From positions 23,820 through 87,819 of the forward strand of contig CBIHNI010000018.1 of assembly GCA_966211455.1 (NCBI GenBank): a DNA stretch of 64,000 bases, in the 5' to 3' direction. This document shows positions 26,317 to 34,403 of this stretch, in pieces (position 1 is the stretch's first letter; every line of letters begins with the position of its first letter). Under the pieces are notes generated by a model, which had not been told where the DNA came from, ran no database searches, and saw only the letters and a program-made list of their open reading frames with translations. The stretch comes from 21-14-0-10-47-8 sp966211455 (GTDB lineage: Bacteria > Bdellovibrionota > Bdellovibrionia > Bdellovibrionales > Bdellovibrionaceae). The translations under genes and the position numbers were made by a program.

Positions 26317-27240
26317 TTAAGCTTTCGGCAAGCCCGCCTTTGCGACTTTCGACGAAAGTTCTTTCTGCATCTGAGTGCTCATCCAACGATCGATATCAAT
26401 ATATGATTTCAAATCCAAACCTGTTTTCACGTTCATACGCTCGAACATGTAAACGACATCTTCGGTCGCCACATTGCCAGCGCTACCCGGAGCATAAGGG
26501 CATCCACCCAATCCACCCAGGCTGGAATCAAACACGCGCACACCGAGCTCGTAAGCTCTGAGAATATTGGCCACGGCCGTTCCGCGTGTATCATGAAAAT
26601 GACATGCAATTTTCTTTAAGGGAATTTTCGCCTTCAGCTTTTTCACTAAGCTTTCAACTTGCTTGGGATCGGCCACACCGATGGTGTCGCCAATGGAAAT
26701 TTCAAAGCATCCCAGTTTATGAAGGCGCACCGCAAGCTCGACGACCTTTTTTTCAGAGACGGCACCTTCGTAAGGGCAACCGAAACAAACAGACAGGTAA
26801 CCGCGCACGCGGATTTTATTTTTCTTCGCCATGGCCATCACAGGCTTGAAGCGTTCAAAGCTTTCATCAATCGTGCAGTTGATATTGGCTTTCGAAAAAG
26901 ATTCCGAGCTGCTAGCGAAGATCGCGATTTCCTTCACGCCGGATTCCAACGCTTCTTTCATGCCGTGTTCGTTTGGAACCAACACTGAAAATTCGATGTC
27001 TTTACCGATTTTCTTTTCCTTTTGTAATTTCAAAGCGCCAGCAACGACTTCTTTTGAACCCGCCATCTGCGGAATTTTGTCAGCACGGACGAAAGCGCCG
27101 ATTTCAATGCGCTTCACACCAGCCAAAGACAAACGGCGCGCCAATTCAACCCGTGTTTCCACAGAAACTGCCGTCTTCTCGTTCTGAAGACCGTCTCGCA
27201 ATCCCATTTCCACGATTTGAACTTTTTGAGTCGCCGCCAT
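26317..27240 (-). CDS. mvaB: Hydroxymethylglutaryl-CoA lyase
   Basis: Cleaves HMG-CoA to acetoacetate and acetyl-CoA, the last step of leucine degradation. The TIM-barrel motifs are VEMGLRDGLQNE (metal and substrate site), GAFVRADKIPQMAG, CFGCPYEGAV, and the signature SLGGLGGCPYAPGSAGN with the active-site cysteine. The length of 307 residues is normal. It is the last enzyme of a minus-strand liu-type cluster; its ATG is 10 bases after the biotin carrier gene stop. Confidence 0.94.
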   Translation of the reverse strand: MAATQKVQIVEMGLRDGLQNEKTAVSVETRVELARRLSLAGVKRIEIGAFVRADKIPQMAGSKEVVAGALKLQKEKKIGKDIEFSVLVPNEHGMKEALESGVKEIAIFASSSESFSKANINCTIDESFERFKPVMAMAKKNKIRVRGYLSVCFGCPYEGAVSEKKVVELAVRLHKLGCFEISIGDTIGVADPKQVESLVKKLKAKIPLKKIACHFHDTRGTAVANILRAYELGVRVFDSSLGGLGGCPYAPGSAGNVATEDVVYMFERMNVKTGLDLKSYIDIDRWMSTQMQKELSSKVAKAGLPKA

Positions 27241-27249
27241 CAGAAGCTC

Positions 27250-27591
27250 CTATTTGTCCTCTTTGATCTGCGCCAGCAGCTTGCCCAGCGCCACTTGATC
27301 GCCGACCTTGCACGCAAGACTTGTGACCTCGCCGGCCACGTCGGCTTTCAGGGTGTACTCCATCTTCATCGCTTCCATCACCAGCACCACATCACCGGCT
27401 GCCACTTTGTCGCCGGTCTTTTTCAGAAGCTTGGTCACTTTGCCTGGCATCGGCGCGACCAAATCGCCTGACTTGGCTTTGCCGGCACCTTTGGCTCCGA
27501 ATTTCTTCTGCGAAGGATTCTCGTAAATAAAAGTTCGGCCTTCAAAGTGAACCCACATTTGACCTTTGACCATTTGAGCTGTGTTTTTCAC
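27250..27591 (-). CDS. Biotin carboxyl carrier subunit (split from acyl-CoA carboxylase alpha)
   Basis: Small carrier of the biotin group for an acyl-CoA carboxylase, here most likely 3-methylcrotonyl-CoA carboxylase. The biotinylated lysine is Lys76 in VMEAMKMEY, and the domain spans about residues 42-112. The N-terminal part contains MWVHFEGRTFIYE, which matches the junction before the carrier domain in fused alpha subunits. The start is a GTG at 27591 that overlaps the TAG of the biotin carboxylase by one base, with GGAGAGG upstream. It is normally the C-terminus of a single long alpha chain. Confidence 0.88.
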   Translation of the reverse strand: MKNTAQMVKGQMWVHFEGRTFIYENPSQKKFGAKGAGKAKSGDLVAPMPGKVTKLLKKTGDKVAAGDVVLVMEAMKMEYTLKADVAGEVTSLACKVGDQVALGKLLAQIKEDK

Positions 27592-29072
27592 TACACACCT
27601 CTCCAGTAAGACTGCCAAGGAGAATTAAAGTTGGAAAGACCAGATTCGGTCAGCTTGGGCGCCATTTGCTTCATCGCTTTTTCCGCGAATTCCTTTTCGG
27701 CTGCTGTGAGCTCTGGCATTTTCAAAGCTTCGGCAAAGTTCTTTTCGATAAAACGTGTTGTCATCGAGCCATTTACAAATTCGGGATGGCTTAAGATTTC
27801 AAGCAGATATGGAATGTTGGTGTGCACGCCAAACACGACGGACTCTTTCAGAACCTGTTTCATTTTTTGAATGGCTCGGGTCCGAGTCTCATCCCAAACA
27901 ATGACTTTGGCAATCATCGGATCATAGAAAGGAGTGATCTCATCCCCTTCGTCGAAACCATATTCAAAGCGGCGGCCTGGACCCTCGGGCCATTCGACTT
28001 TGCCAAGCAATCCTGTCGACGGAACGCCGCCAAGATATGGATTTTCCGCATAGATTCGGCATTCGATCGAATGCCCGCGCGGCGCTTGGATTTGCGTATC
28101 CGGAAAAACAGGCTCGCCCTGGGCCGTCAAAATCTGTGCTTTGACAAGATCCACGCCCATGACCATCTCGGTGACCGGATGTTCAACCTGCAAACGTGTG
28201 TTCACTTCGAGCAAATAAAACTGACCGTCTTGCAGAAGGAACTCGACCGTACCGGCGCCTTTGTATCCCGCCCGCTGTGCGATCAAGATCGCCGCTTCCC
28301 CCATTTTGCGTCGCAAATCCATGGTTAAGGATGGCGAAGTCGCTTCTTCGATAATTTTTTGATGACGACGTTGCACCGAGCATTCGCGGTCCATCAAATG
28401 GATCACGCGTCCCGTGGCATCGCCGAAAATTTGAAATTCAATGTGCTTGGCGCGATCCAGGTATTTTTCCAAGAAGACTTTCGGCGAACCGAAAGCGCTT
28501 TGCGCTTCTCGCTGCGCGGATTCGATCAGCTCGCGGGCTTCTTCGGTGGAACGCAGAACTTTCATCCCGCGACCGCCACCACCAGCGGCGGCTTTCACGA
28601 TCACGGGGAATCCAATTTTCGCGGCTTCCTGAACCAAGAACTCCACCGTTTGGTTTTCACCTTCGTAGCCCGGAACCAATGGCAGTTCTAATTTTTTTGC
28701 CAGCTCTTTGCAGCTGACCTTGTCGCCCAATGTGCGGGTCGCTTTCGGAGACGGACCGATAAAGATCAGTCCCGCTTTTTCGCAGGCTTCAGCGAAATCG
28801 GCATTTTCAGACAAAAATCCAAACCCTGGGTGAACCGCATCGGCACCAGCCGCAACGGCCCCGTTGATATTGGCTTCAATGTTTAGATAGCTTTCCGCGG
28901 TCGGTGCGGGCCCAATGCAGATTTTCTTTCCGGCCAAGCGATAGGCGCGGGTTTGCACGTCAGCTTCTGAATGCAGAAGCACGGTTTCAATCCCCAGCTC
29001 TTCACAAGCGCGGATGATACGGACGGCGACTTCGCCCCGATTGGCAATGGCGATTCTTTTGATCGGTTTCAC
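27591..29072 (-). CDS. Biotin carboxylase subunit of acyl-CoA (methylcrotonyl-CoA) carboxylase
   Basis: ATP-grasp enzyme that carboxylates biotin. Its features are RIAIANRGEVAVRIIRA, HPGFGFLSENADFAE, the glycine-rich ATP loop KAAAGGGGRGM, EKYLDRAKHIEFQ, and the catalytic EVNTRLQVEHPVTE. The length of 493 residues covers only the biotin carboxylase domains plus a short tail; the carrier domain is in the next gene. It overlaps the enoyl-CoA hydratase-like gene by four bases (ATGA). The context of liuB, liuC and mvaB points to leucine degradation rather than fatty acid synthesis. Confidence 0.92.
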   Translation of the reverse strand: MKPIKRIAIANRGEVAVRIIRACEELGIETVLLHSEADVQTRAYRLAGKKICIGPAPTAESYLNIEANINGAVAAGADAVHPGFGFLSENADFAEACEKAGLIFIGPSPKATRTLGDKVSCKELAKKLELPLVPGYEGENQTVEFLVQEAAKIGFPVIVKAAAGGGGRGMKVLRSTEEARELIESAQREAQSAFGSPKVFLEKYLDRAKHIEFQIFGDATGRVIHLMDRECSVQRRHQKIIEEATSPSLTMDLRRKMGEAAILIAQRAGYKGAGTVEFLLQDGQFYLLEVNTRLQVEHPVTEMVMGVDLVKAQILTAQGEPVFPDTQIQAPRGHSIECRIYAENPYLGGVPSTGLLGKVEWPEGPGRRFEYGFDEGDEITPFYDPMIAKVIVWDETRTRAIQKMKQVLKESVVFGVHTNIPYLLEILSHPEFVNGSMTTRFIEKNFAEALKMPELTAAEKEFAEKAMKQMAPKLTESGLSNFNSPWQSYWRGV

Positions 29073-29845
29073 AAAGAGACCTTCCAGTTGGGATCACGTT
29101 TTTCTAAAAAGCTTTTCAATCCTTCTTGGCCTTCAGCGCTGACCCGACGTTGAGCAATGGATTGACTGGTTTCTTTTTTTGTTTCGCTCCAGCTAAGATT
29201 CGGAAGTTTTCGCAGCAAGCGTTTCGTTTCACGAACCGCTTCGGGTCCCGCATCTTGGAAAAGACGAACTGTCTTCGCCAAAGTTTCCGCCAAATGTGCT
29301 TCGGCCACCACTTCTTGCACCAAGCCCGAAGCCAAAACATCCTTCGGCGCAAACACTTTGCCCGAAATCATCAGATGCGACACTTGCGCGGGCGTTACCT
29401 TTTGGAAAATAAATCCCGAAATCACTGCCGGCACGATGCCGATGCGAACTTCGGAAAAGCACATCTGTGTTTTCTCTTCGGCGATGACGTAATCGCAGAC
29501 CGAGATCAATCCCAAAGCACCACCGAAAGCCGCCCCATGCACAACACCGATGATCGGCATTGGACAGTTCCAAATGCTTTCGAACATTTCAAAAAGCTTG
29601 TGCGCATCTTGCTCGTTTTGTTGCAAGGTCAGATCGACCATGCTCTTCATCCAATTTAAATCCGCACCGGCACAGAAGACCTTGCCTTCGCCAGACAAAA
29701 CGATGGCGCGCAAATCCTGACGAGCCGCCAGTTTGCGAAAGGTGTCGGTGATCTCTTGGATCAGTTTTGGATCGAAGGCATTTCGTATCTCGGGTCGATT
29801 CAGACTGACCAGCGCGATATTTTTTTCTTCGGTGATTTTCAACAT
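29069..29845 (-). CDS. liuC: Enoyl-CoA hydratase family, probably methylglutaconyl-CoA hydratase
   Basis: Crotonase-fold enzyme, probably converting 3-methylglutaconyl-CoA to HMG-CoA. The oxyanion-hole motifs are LSGEGKVFCAGADLNWM and VHGAAFGGALGLISVCD. CFSEVRIGIVPAVIS contains the catalytic-Glu region. The length of 258 residues is normal. Placement between the carboxylase beta subunit and the biotin carboxylase matches liu clusters of other bacteria. Substrate assignment is by context, because other crotonases share these motifs. Confidence 0.88.
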   Translation of the reverse strand: MLKITEEKNIALVSLNRPEIRNAFDPKLIQEITDTFRKLAARQDLRAIVLSGEGKVFCAGADLNWMKSMVDLTLQQNEQDAHKLFEMFESIWNCPMPIIGVVHGAAFGGALGLISVCDYVIAEEKTQMCFSEVRIGIVPAVISGFIFQKVTPAQVSHLMISGKVFAPKDVLASGLVQEVVAEAHLAETLAKTVRLFQDAGPEAVRETKRLLRKLPNLSWSETKKETSQSIAQRRVSAEGQEGLKSFLEKRDPNWKVSL

Positions 29846-29865
29846 ACCCGTAACCTTGCTTTCAA

Positions 29866-31473
29866 TTACATGCGGAAGACGCCCTGAGAAGCCGGTCCCC
29901 AGTCTTTATTCAGACTGGCTGCGATTCCCAAAGCCAAAACCCGACGCGTATCCGCCGGATCGATGATGCCATCGTCCCAAATGCGCGCACTGGAATAATA
30001 AGCCGAGCTTTCTTTGTCGTATTTTTCCAAAGTTGGACGTTTGAATTCCGCTTGCTGTTCGGTGCTCATCTTCTCGCCTTTCGCGGCCAGCTGATCCAGC
30101 TTCACCGTCAAAAGAACATTTGAAGCTTGCTCGCCACCCATGACCGAGATGCGAGCGTTTGGCCACATCCACAATTGGCGTGGCTGGAAGGCCCGTCCGC
30201 ACATTCCGTAATTTCCGGCACCGTAAGATCCACCGATCACGACTGTGAATTTTGGAACGCGGGCGTTGGAAACGGCCATCACCATTTTCGCTCCGTGTTT
30301 GGCGATGCCTTCGTTTTCGTATTTCTGTCCGACCATAAAGCCGGTGATATTCTGCAAGAAAATCAAAGGCACCTGGCGCTGTTCGCAAAGTTCGATAAAG
30401 TGCGCCGCTTTTAAAGCTGATTCACTGAATAGAACACCATTGTTGGCGATGATTCCAACCGGCATTCCCCAGATATGCGCAAAGCCCGTGACCAGTGTGC
30501 GACCATAGTTGTGCTTGAATTCATGAAATTTGCTACCATCCACAATGCGCGCGATGATTTCGCGCACATCATAAGGCACACGCGCATCACGCGAGATGAT
30601 GCCGTAGATTTCCTTGGCGTCGTAAATCGGTTCTTCGACGGTTTGTGTTTTCATCACCACAGCACGACGCTTGTTCAAATGCGCGACGATGCTTTTCAAA
30701 ATTTCAATCGCATGTTCGTCGTTTTCGGCAAAGTGATCGGTCACACCCGAAATTTCACAGTGAACCGCGGCCCCACCCAAATCTTGAGCAGAAACTTCTT
30801 CACCGGTCGCCGCTTTCACCAGCGGGGGACCGCCCAAAAAGATCGTGCCGTTGTCTTTGACGATGACGTTTTCGTCGCTCATGGCCGGAACGTAAGCACC
30901 ACCGGCTGTGCAAGAACCCATAACGACAGAAATCTGCGGGATTCCGGCCGCTGACATGCGAGCTTGATTGTAGAAAATGCGACCAAAATGATCTCGGTCC
31001 GGAAACACATCCGCCTGCATCGGCAAGAAGGCGCCACCGCTATCCACCAGATAAATGCATGGCAAACCGTTTTCATAAGCGATTTCCTGAGCGCGCAAAT
31101 GTTTCTTTACGGTCATTGGGAAATAAGTTCCGCCTTTGACGGTGGCATCATTCGCCACGATCACGCATTCAGTTCCAGAGACCACACCGATACCGGTGAT
31201 GACGCCAGCGGCAGGGGCTTGGCCTTCGTACATTTCCCAAGCGGCCAATGTCGAGAATTCTAAAAATGAAGTTCCCGCATCCAGCATCGCCTCGATCCGC
31301 TCGCGCGCGGCCAGCTTGCCGCGGGCTTTGTGTTTTTCCAAAGCGTCTTTGCCGCCGCCAAGCTTGACTTGGTCGATGCGCTTTTTCCACTCGTTCAGTT
31401 GCGAAAGCATGGCTTCGCGATTTTGTTGAAATTCGCGCGAGTTCAGATCGAACTCTGATTGAATCACGGACAT
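29866..31473 (-). CDS. liuB: Methylcrotonyl-CoA carboxylase beta (carboxyltransferase) subunit
   Basis: Transfers the carboxyl group from biotin to 3-methylcrotonyl-CoA. The N-terminal KHKARGKLAARERIEAMLD, LVDSGGAFLPMQADVFPD and the oxyanion-hole stretch SCTAGGAYVPAMSDE identify the MccB family. The C-terminal half has NNGVLFSESALKAAHF and GSYGAGNYGMCGRA. The 535-residue length is typical. It lies two bases after a hotdog-type gene and 20 bases before liuC on the same strand. Confidence 0.94.
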   Translation of the reverse strand: MSVIQSEFDLNSREFQQNREAMLSQLNEWKKRIDQVKLGGGKDALEKHKARGKLAARERIEAMLDAGTSFLEFSTLAAWEMYEGQAPAAGVITGIGVVSGTECVIVANDATVKGGTYFPMTVKKHLRAQEIAYENGLPCIYLVDSGGAFLPMQADVFPDRDHFGRIFYNQARMSAAGIPQISVVMGSCTAGGAYVPAMSDENVIVKDNGTIFLGGPPLVKAATGEEVSAQDLGGAAVHCEISGVTDHFAENDEHAIEILKSIVAHLNKRRAVVMKTQTVEEPIYDAKEIYGIISRDARVPYDVREIIARIVDGSKFHEFKHNYGRTLVTGFAHIWGMPVGIIANNGVLFSESALKAAHFIELCEQRQVPLIFLQNITGFMVGQKYENEGIAKHGAKMVMAVSNARVPKFTVVIGGSYGAGNYGMCGRAFQPRQLWMWPNARISVMGGEQASNVLLTVKLDQLAAKGEKMSTEQQAEFKRPTLEKYDKESSAYYSSARIWDDGIIDPADTRRVLALGIAASLNKDWGPASQGVFRM

Positions 31474-31474
31474 G

Positions 31475-32062
31475 TTATTTCCATTCTAGCAGTTCTTTGA
31501 ACAGCAATTCGCTTTCGATTTCCACTTCGGTGCAGATCTGATCTTGGCTGTCGAAAAGATTCAGGGTCATCTGGTGATGACTGCGCTTGTGTTTTTCCAG
31601 CTCGGCCCAGCGGGCTTCTCGGGCCAGATCGCCCAGCTCGCCACGAACCTTCAGATCGTCTTTTGAAAATTTCAAAAAGCGAGTTTGCACATTTTTAATA
31701 ATAATTTGAAATTCACCTTCGGGAGCATTCCGCTTCCACAGAAGACGGTACGCTTCGACTGCTGCCGAAACTTGTACGCCCGGTAAGATTTGTCCGTGTT
31801 CGTCTAGATTTCTGAGCTTCCGAGGCAGGGTCAGCTCAATTTTTGAGCTGGAAAGAATCGAAATTCGGGCACCCAAACTTAAAAAGTGCGGGCGAATCAC
31901 ATCTAACGCAGAGTTTAAGACCTTCTTCGTGCGTGGTGAGGTCACCTGCTCCGCAACGTCGGTCGCAATGCTCTCAACCAAACTTGTCAGATTGCCGGTC
32001 AGATTACCGGTTATCTTATTGAAGTTCTTATTGAAGTCCCGCTGAAAATCACGCAATGTCAT
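31475..32062 (-). CDS. Hotdog-fold DUF4442-like protein
   Basis: The central region (LGARISILSSSKIELTLPR ... GVQVSAAVEAYRLLW ... TRFLKFSKDDLKVRGEL) resembles DUF4442 thioesterase-like hotdog proteins. The N-terminus is a polar helix with repeated TGNLT. It is probably cytosolic, and the substrate is unknown. It is the first gene of the leucine-degradation run, with one base between its stop and the liuB start. A role in hydrolysing stalled acyl-CoA intermediates is possible but unproven. Confidence 0.65.
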   Translation of the reverse strand: MTLRDFQRDFNKNFNKITGNLTGNLTSLVESIATDVAEQVTSPRTKKVLNSALDVIRPHFLSLGARISILSSSKIELTLPRKLRNLDEHGQILPGVQVSAAVEAYRLLWKRNAPEGEFQIIIKNVQTRFLKFSKDDLKVRGELGDLAREARWAELEKHKRSHHQMTLNLFDSQDQICTEVEIESELLFKELLEWK

Positions 32063-32156
32063 GTGTAGAGAGCTAAGCTGAAGTTGCCCTCGAATTCAAG
32101 TCTGTACGCAGAGAGCATTCGAGTCCGCAACCAGCAAAACCGAGGGAAAATTCGTC

Positions 32157-32645
32157 ATGAAATACGTCAGTTTGATTCTGTTCACGATTGCTTTAGTTTG
32201 GACTTGGAATCTGGTTCACACCGAATCCGATATCAGCTTCGAGACGCATTCCGGCATCCAGCAGAAACTGGCCGATTTGATCACCGAGACCATCAAGGCC
32301 AAGAAGCCATCGGCGTCCGAAATCGTGATCGAAAAAATTTGGACCGAAGTTCAATCAGCCGAGAAAGTGAAAGCCTTTTTCATTTACTCGTTCAAAGACA
32401 CGACCGAAGAAGGCGTTGTCAGCTCGCAAATTCGTGGCGAAGGCCTGCTTGAGCGCAAAGGCGTCACTTCAGAGGGCAACGACCACTGGGTTTTGACCAA
32501 AGTTCAAACCACCAACGATGCGATCCAATTCGACGATGCAACCATCGTCACCGGATCATCAAAAGAAGAATCCACAACCGAGCCTGCGAACACTGAAAAA
32601 ACCGAAACTCCTGCCGAAGCTCCAAAATCTGAAGAGCACAAGTAA
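32157..32645 (+). CDS. Hypothetical exported or anchored protein
   Basis: The 162-residue product has an N-terminal hydrophobic segment (residues 4-19) without a clear cleavage site, so it may be anchored. The body is a compact alpha/beta domain, and the last 35 residues are a disordered Glu/Thr/Pro/Lys tail. I do not recognise a family. Its TAA overlaps the ATG of the methyltransferase gene (TAATG), so the two are coupled. It is divergent from the hotdog gene, with a gap of about 95 bases. Confidence 0.7.
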   Translation: MKYVSLILFTIALVWTWNLVHTESDISFETHSGIQQKLADLITETIKAKKPSASEIVIEKIWTEVQSAEKVKAFFIYSFKDTTEEGVVSSQIRGEGLLERKGVTSEGNDHWVLTKVQTTNDAIQFDDATIVTGSSKEESTTEPANTEKTETPAEAPKSEEHK

Positions 32646-33682
32646 TGAGTCTGCCTGACAAATACATCGCCATTGATGAAGAGGGTTATCCTCTTTTCGG
32701 CGATGTGCGTGTCACTGACGCCAACTCGGGCGCCGAACTTCTTCGAAATCTAAAATTTGCCGAAAACGGAGCCTTCCAAACTTCTTTGCAAGGCTCCGAA
32801 GCCTTGGTCGAAGCTTTCGACGAGCCCTATGTGGCCGAGCAAGTTTTGAAATTGGATTCGGGCTGGCGCATTTTGCTTCCATACGGATTGGAAATTCCTT
32901 TCGATCCAAAAACCTTGTCGGTGGACGAGTGGGATCGCTTTCATGGTCTGACTTTGACCGGAATCCCTTTCGTCTTTTCGCGCAAAGCTCAGGCCGAATT
33001 CTTTAACATCGTCGACGAGTTCGATGATGATTCGGTGACCATCAATGGCGAGCCCATTGAAATCCCGGGCTGGTTTCAAGCACGTCCCGACGTGCACACC
33101 GAAAAATACTGGTCGCAAATCTACAAAACCGAAGAGCCGCGCTGGGAGCTGAATCAACCCGCCCCCGCCTTGGTCGACATGCTCCCGCGATTGAAATTGC
33201 CGAAATCCCGCGTTCTGGTTTTGGGCTGCGGTAGCGGCAACGACGCCGCACACTTTGCGAGCCTTGGCCACGTGGTCACCGCGGTCGATATCTCGCCGGA
33301 GGCTTTGAAACGCGGTCGCGAAAAGTATGGCCATATGACCAATATCACTTGGCTTGAAAGCGATCTTTTCAAACTGGGCCACGAACACGATGGCAGTTAC
33401 GATATCGTCTTTGAACACACCTGCTACTGCGCCATCAATCCTTCGAAGCGAAACGATCTGGTGCATTTGTGGTTGCGATTGCTGGCGCCAGGCGGATTTT
33501 TATTCGGAGTCTTCTTTGCCATGGAACGCCGAGCCGATCCCCCTTTCGGTGGCACCGAATGGGAGCTTCGGCAGCGCCTGAAGAAATATTTCCAATTTGT
33601 TTTCTGGGGCCGCTGGAAGCAATCCATCGAACGCCGCAACGGCAAAGAGCTTCTGGTCTACGCGCAAAAGCGTTCGAGTTAG
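32645..33682 (+). CDS. TPMT-like SAM-dependent methyltransferase with N-terminal extension
   Basis: Residues about 150-345 form a class I methyltransferase of the thiopurine S-methyltransferase superfamily. The lead motif YWSQIYKTEEPRWELNQPAPAL precedes motif I VLVLGCGSGNDAAHFA and AVDISPEAL. The first 125 residues (DKYIAIDEEGYPLFGDVRV and onward) are an unfamiliar acidic domain with alternating strands, not part of the usual TPMT enzyme. The substrate is unknown; small thiol, selenium or tellurium compounds are known targets of relatives. It is translationally coupled to the preceding anchored protein. Confidence 0.8.
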   Translation: MSLPDKYIAIDEEGYPLFGDVRVTDANSGAELLRNLKFAENGAFQTSLQGSEALVEAFDEPYVAEQVLKLDSGWRILLPYGLEIPFDPKTLSVDEWDRFHGLTLTGIPFVFSRKAQAEFFNIVDEFDDDSVTINGEPIEIPGWFQARPDVHTEKYWSQIYKTEEPRWELNQPAPALVDMLPRLKLPKSRVLVLGCGSGNDAAHFASLGHVVTAVDISPEALKRGREKYGHMTNITWLESDLFKLGHEHDGSYDIVFEHTCYCAINPSKRNDLVHLWLRLLAPGGFLFGVFFAMERRADPPFGGTEWELRQRLKKYFQFVFWGRWKQSIERRNGKELLVYAQKRSS

Positions 33683-33699
33683 ATTTTTGTTGGTATCTT

Positions 33700-33768
33700 T
33701 TTATTACTCACCACAGCTGATTTGGACACAGCGAAGGCCGTCCATCCATGTGAGGGCTGCCTGCCGGT
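33700..33768. repeat. Dispersed-repeat-like intergenic segment, copy A
   Basis: The segment contains ATTACTCACCACAGC followed by TCCATCCATGTGAGGGCTGC. A diverged second copy is at 63912-63970 (ATTACTCGACACAGC ... ATCCGTCCGTGTGAAGGCTGC). The spacing between the two blocks differs. It lies between the methyltransferase and the next membrane-protein gene; no coding potential is seen. Confidence 0.45.
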
Positions 33769-33782
33769 TGAAAGACAATTGC

Positions 33783-33810
33783 TTGAGGTGTTTTGACGAC
33801 CTGATATAGT
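33783..33810 (+). promoter_or_regulatory. Candidate sigma70 promoter
   Basis: TTGAGG (33783-33788) and TATAGT (33805-33810) are 16 bases apart, matching four and five of six consensus positions. They lie 33 bases upstream of the ATG of the multi-pass membrane protein. Confidence 0.5.
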
Positions 33811-33842
33811 GGCCTTATTCAAATCAACTTTTTGGAGGCTTC

Positions 33843-34403
33843 ATGGTTCAGGTGGATGTGTTTTGGTCTTACGGACTGAATGCGGGACTGGCTTTAGCGG
33901 CGAGCACGGCTTTGAAAAAAGAAACCACATTCTGGAAATCGCCGATCTTCACCTTGAGCCTTTTGTGGACCGCGATTTTCTTTGCTCCGTCGGGAATTTA
34001 TCTTTTGTGGGACAATCCAGGTTGGGAAACCATGTTTGTGGCCCGCAATCACGAATCTTTGCCGGCATGGCTGGTCTGCATCTTTGCCGCGACCAATATC
34101 ACGCAAGGGATTTTGGGTTTCTGGGTGACCTATCACTTTATCCGCAAAGGAAATCAAAAAGCCGCAAGACTTCAAACAATTTGGTCGCACCTGGCGATGC
34201 TTTTCGTTTTGGTCGTGGGTTGGGATGGCACGGGCTACAAGCGCTTCTTTTACGCCGGCACCGGTGAAGAGTGGCACACGGGTATCGAATACGCGATCCC
34301 GGACTTTTTCACATCGCGCATGTTCTTCACCCTGATTTCGATGGGTGTGATTTTGGTTCCGACTTACATTTATCTGATCAATTATTTCCGAAAGCAGTCA
34401 TAA
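33843..34403 (+). CDS. Multi-pass membrane protein of unknown function
   Basis: The 186-residue product has about five hydrophobic helices (near 10-22, 35-54, 75-97, 113-127 and 158-180). The loops contain aromatic- and charge-rich segments such as LLWDNPGWETMFVARNHES and GWDGTGYKRFFYAGTGEEW, which may be functional. I do not recognise the family. GGAGG precedes the ATG. The gene ends 26 bases inside the 3' end of the oppositely oriented cytochrome-like gene. Confidence 0.7.
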   Translation: MVQVDVFWSYGLNAGLALAASTALKKETTFWKSPIFTLSLLWTAIFFAPSGIYLLWDNPGWETMFVARNHESLPAWLVCIFAATNITQGILGFWVTYHFIRKGNQKAARLQTIWSHLAMLFVLVVGWDGTGYKRFFYAGTGEEWHTGIEYAIPDFFTSRMFFTLISMGVILVPTYIYLINYFRKQS

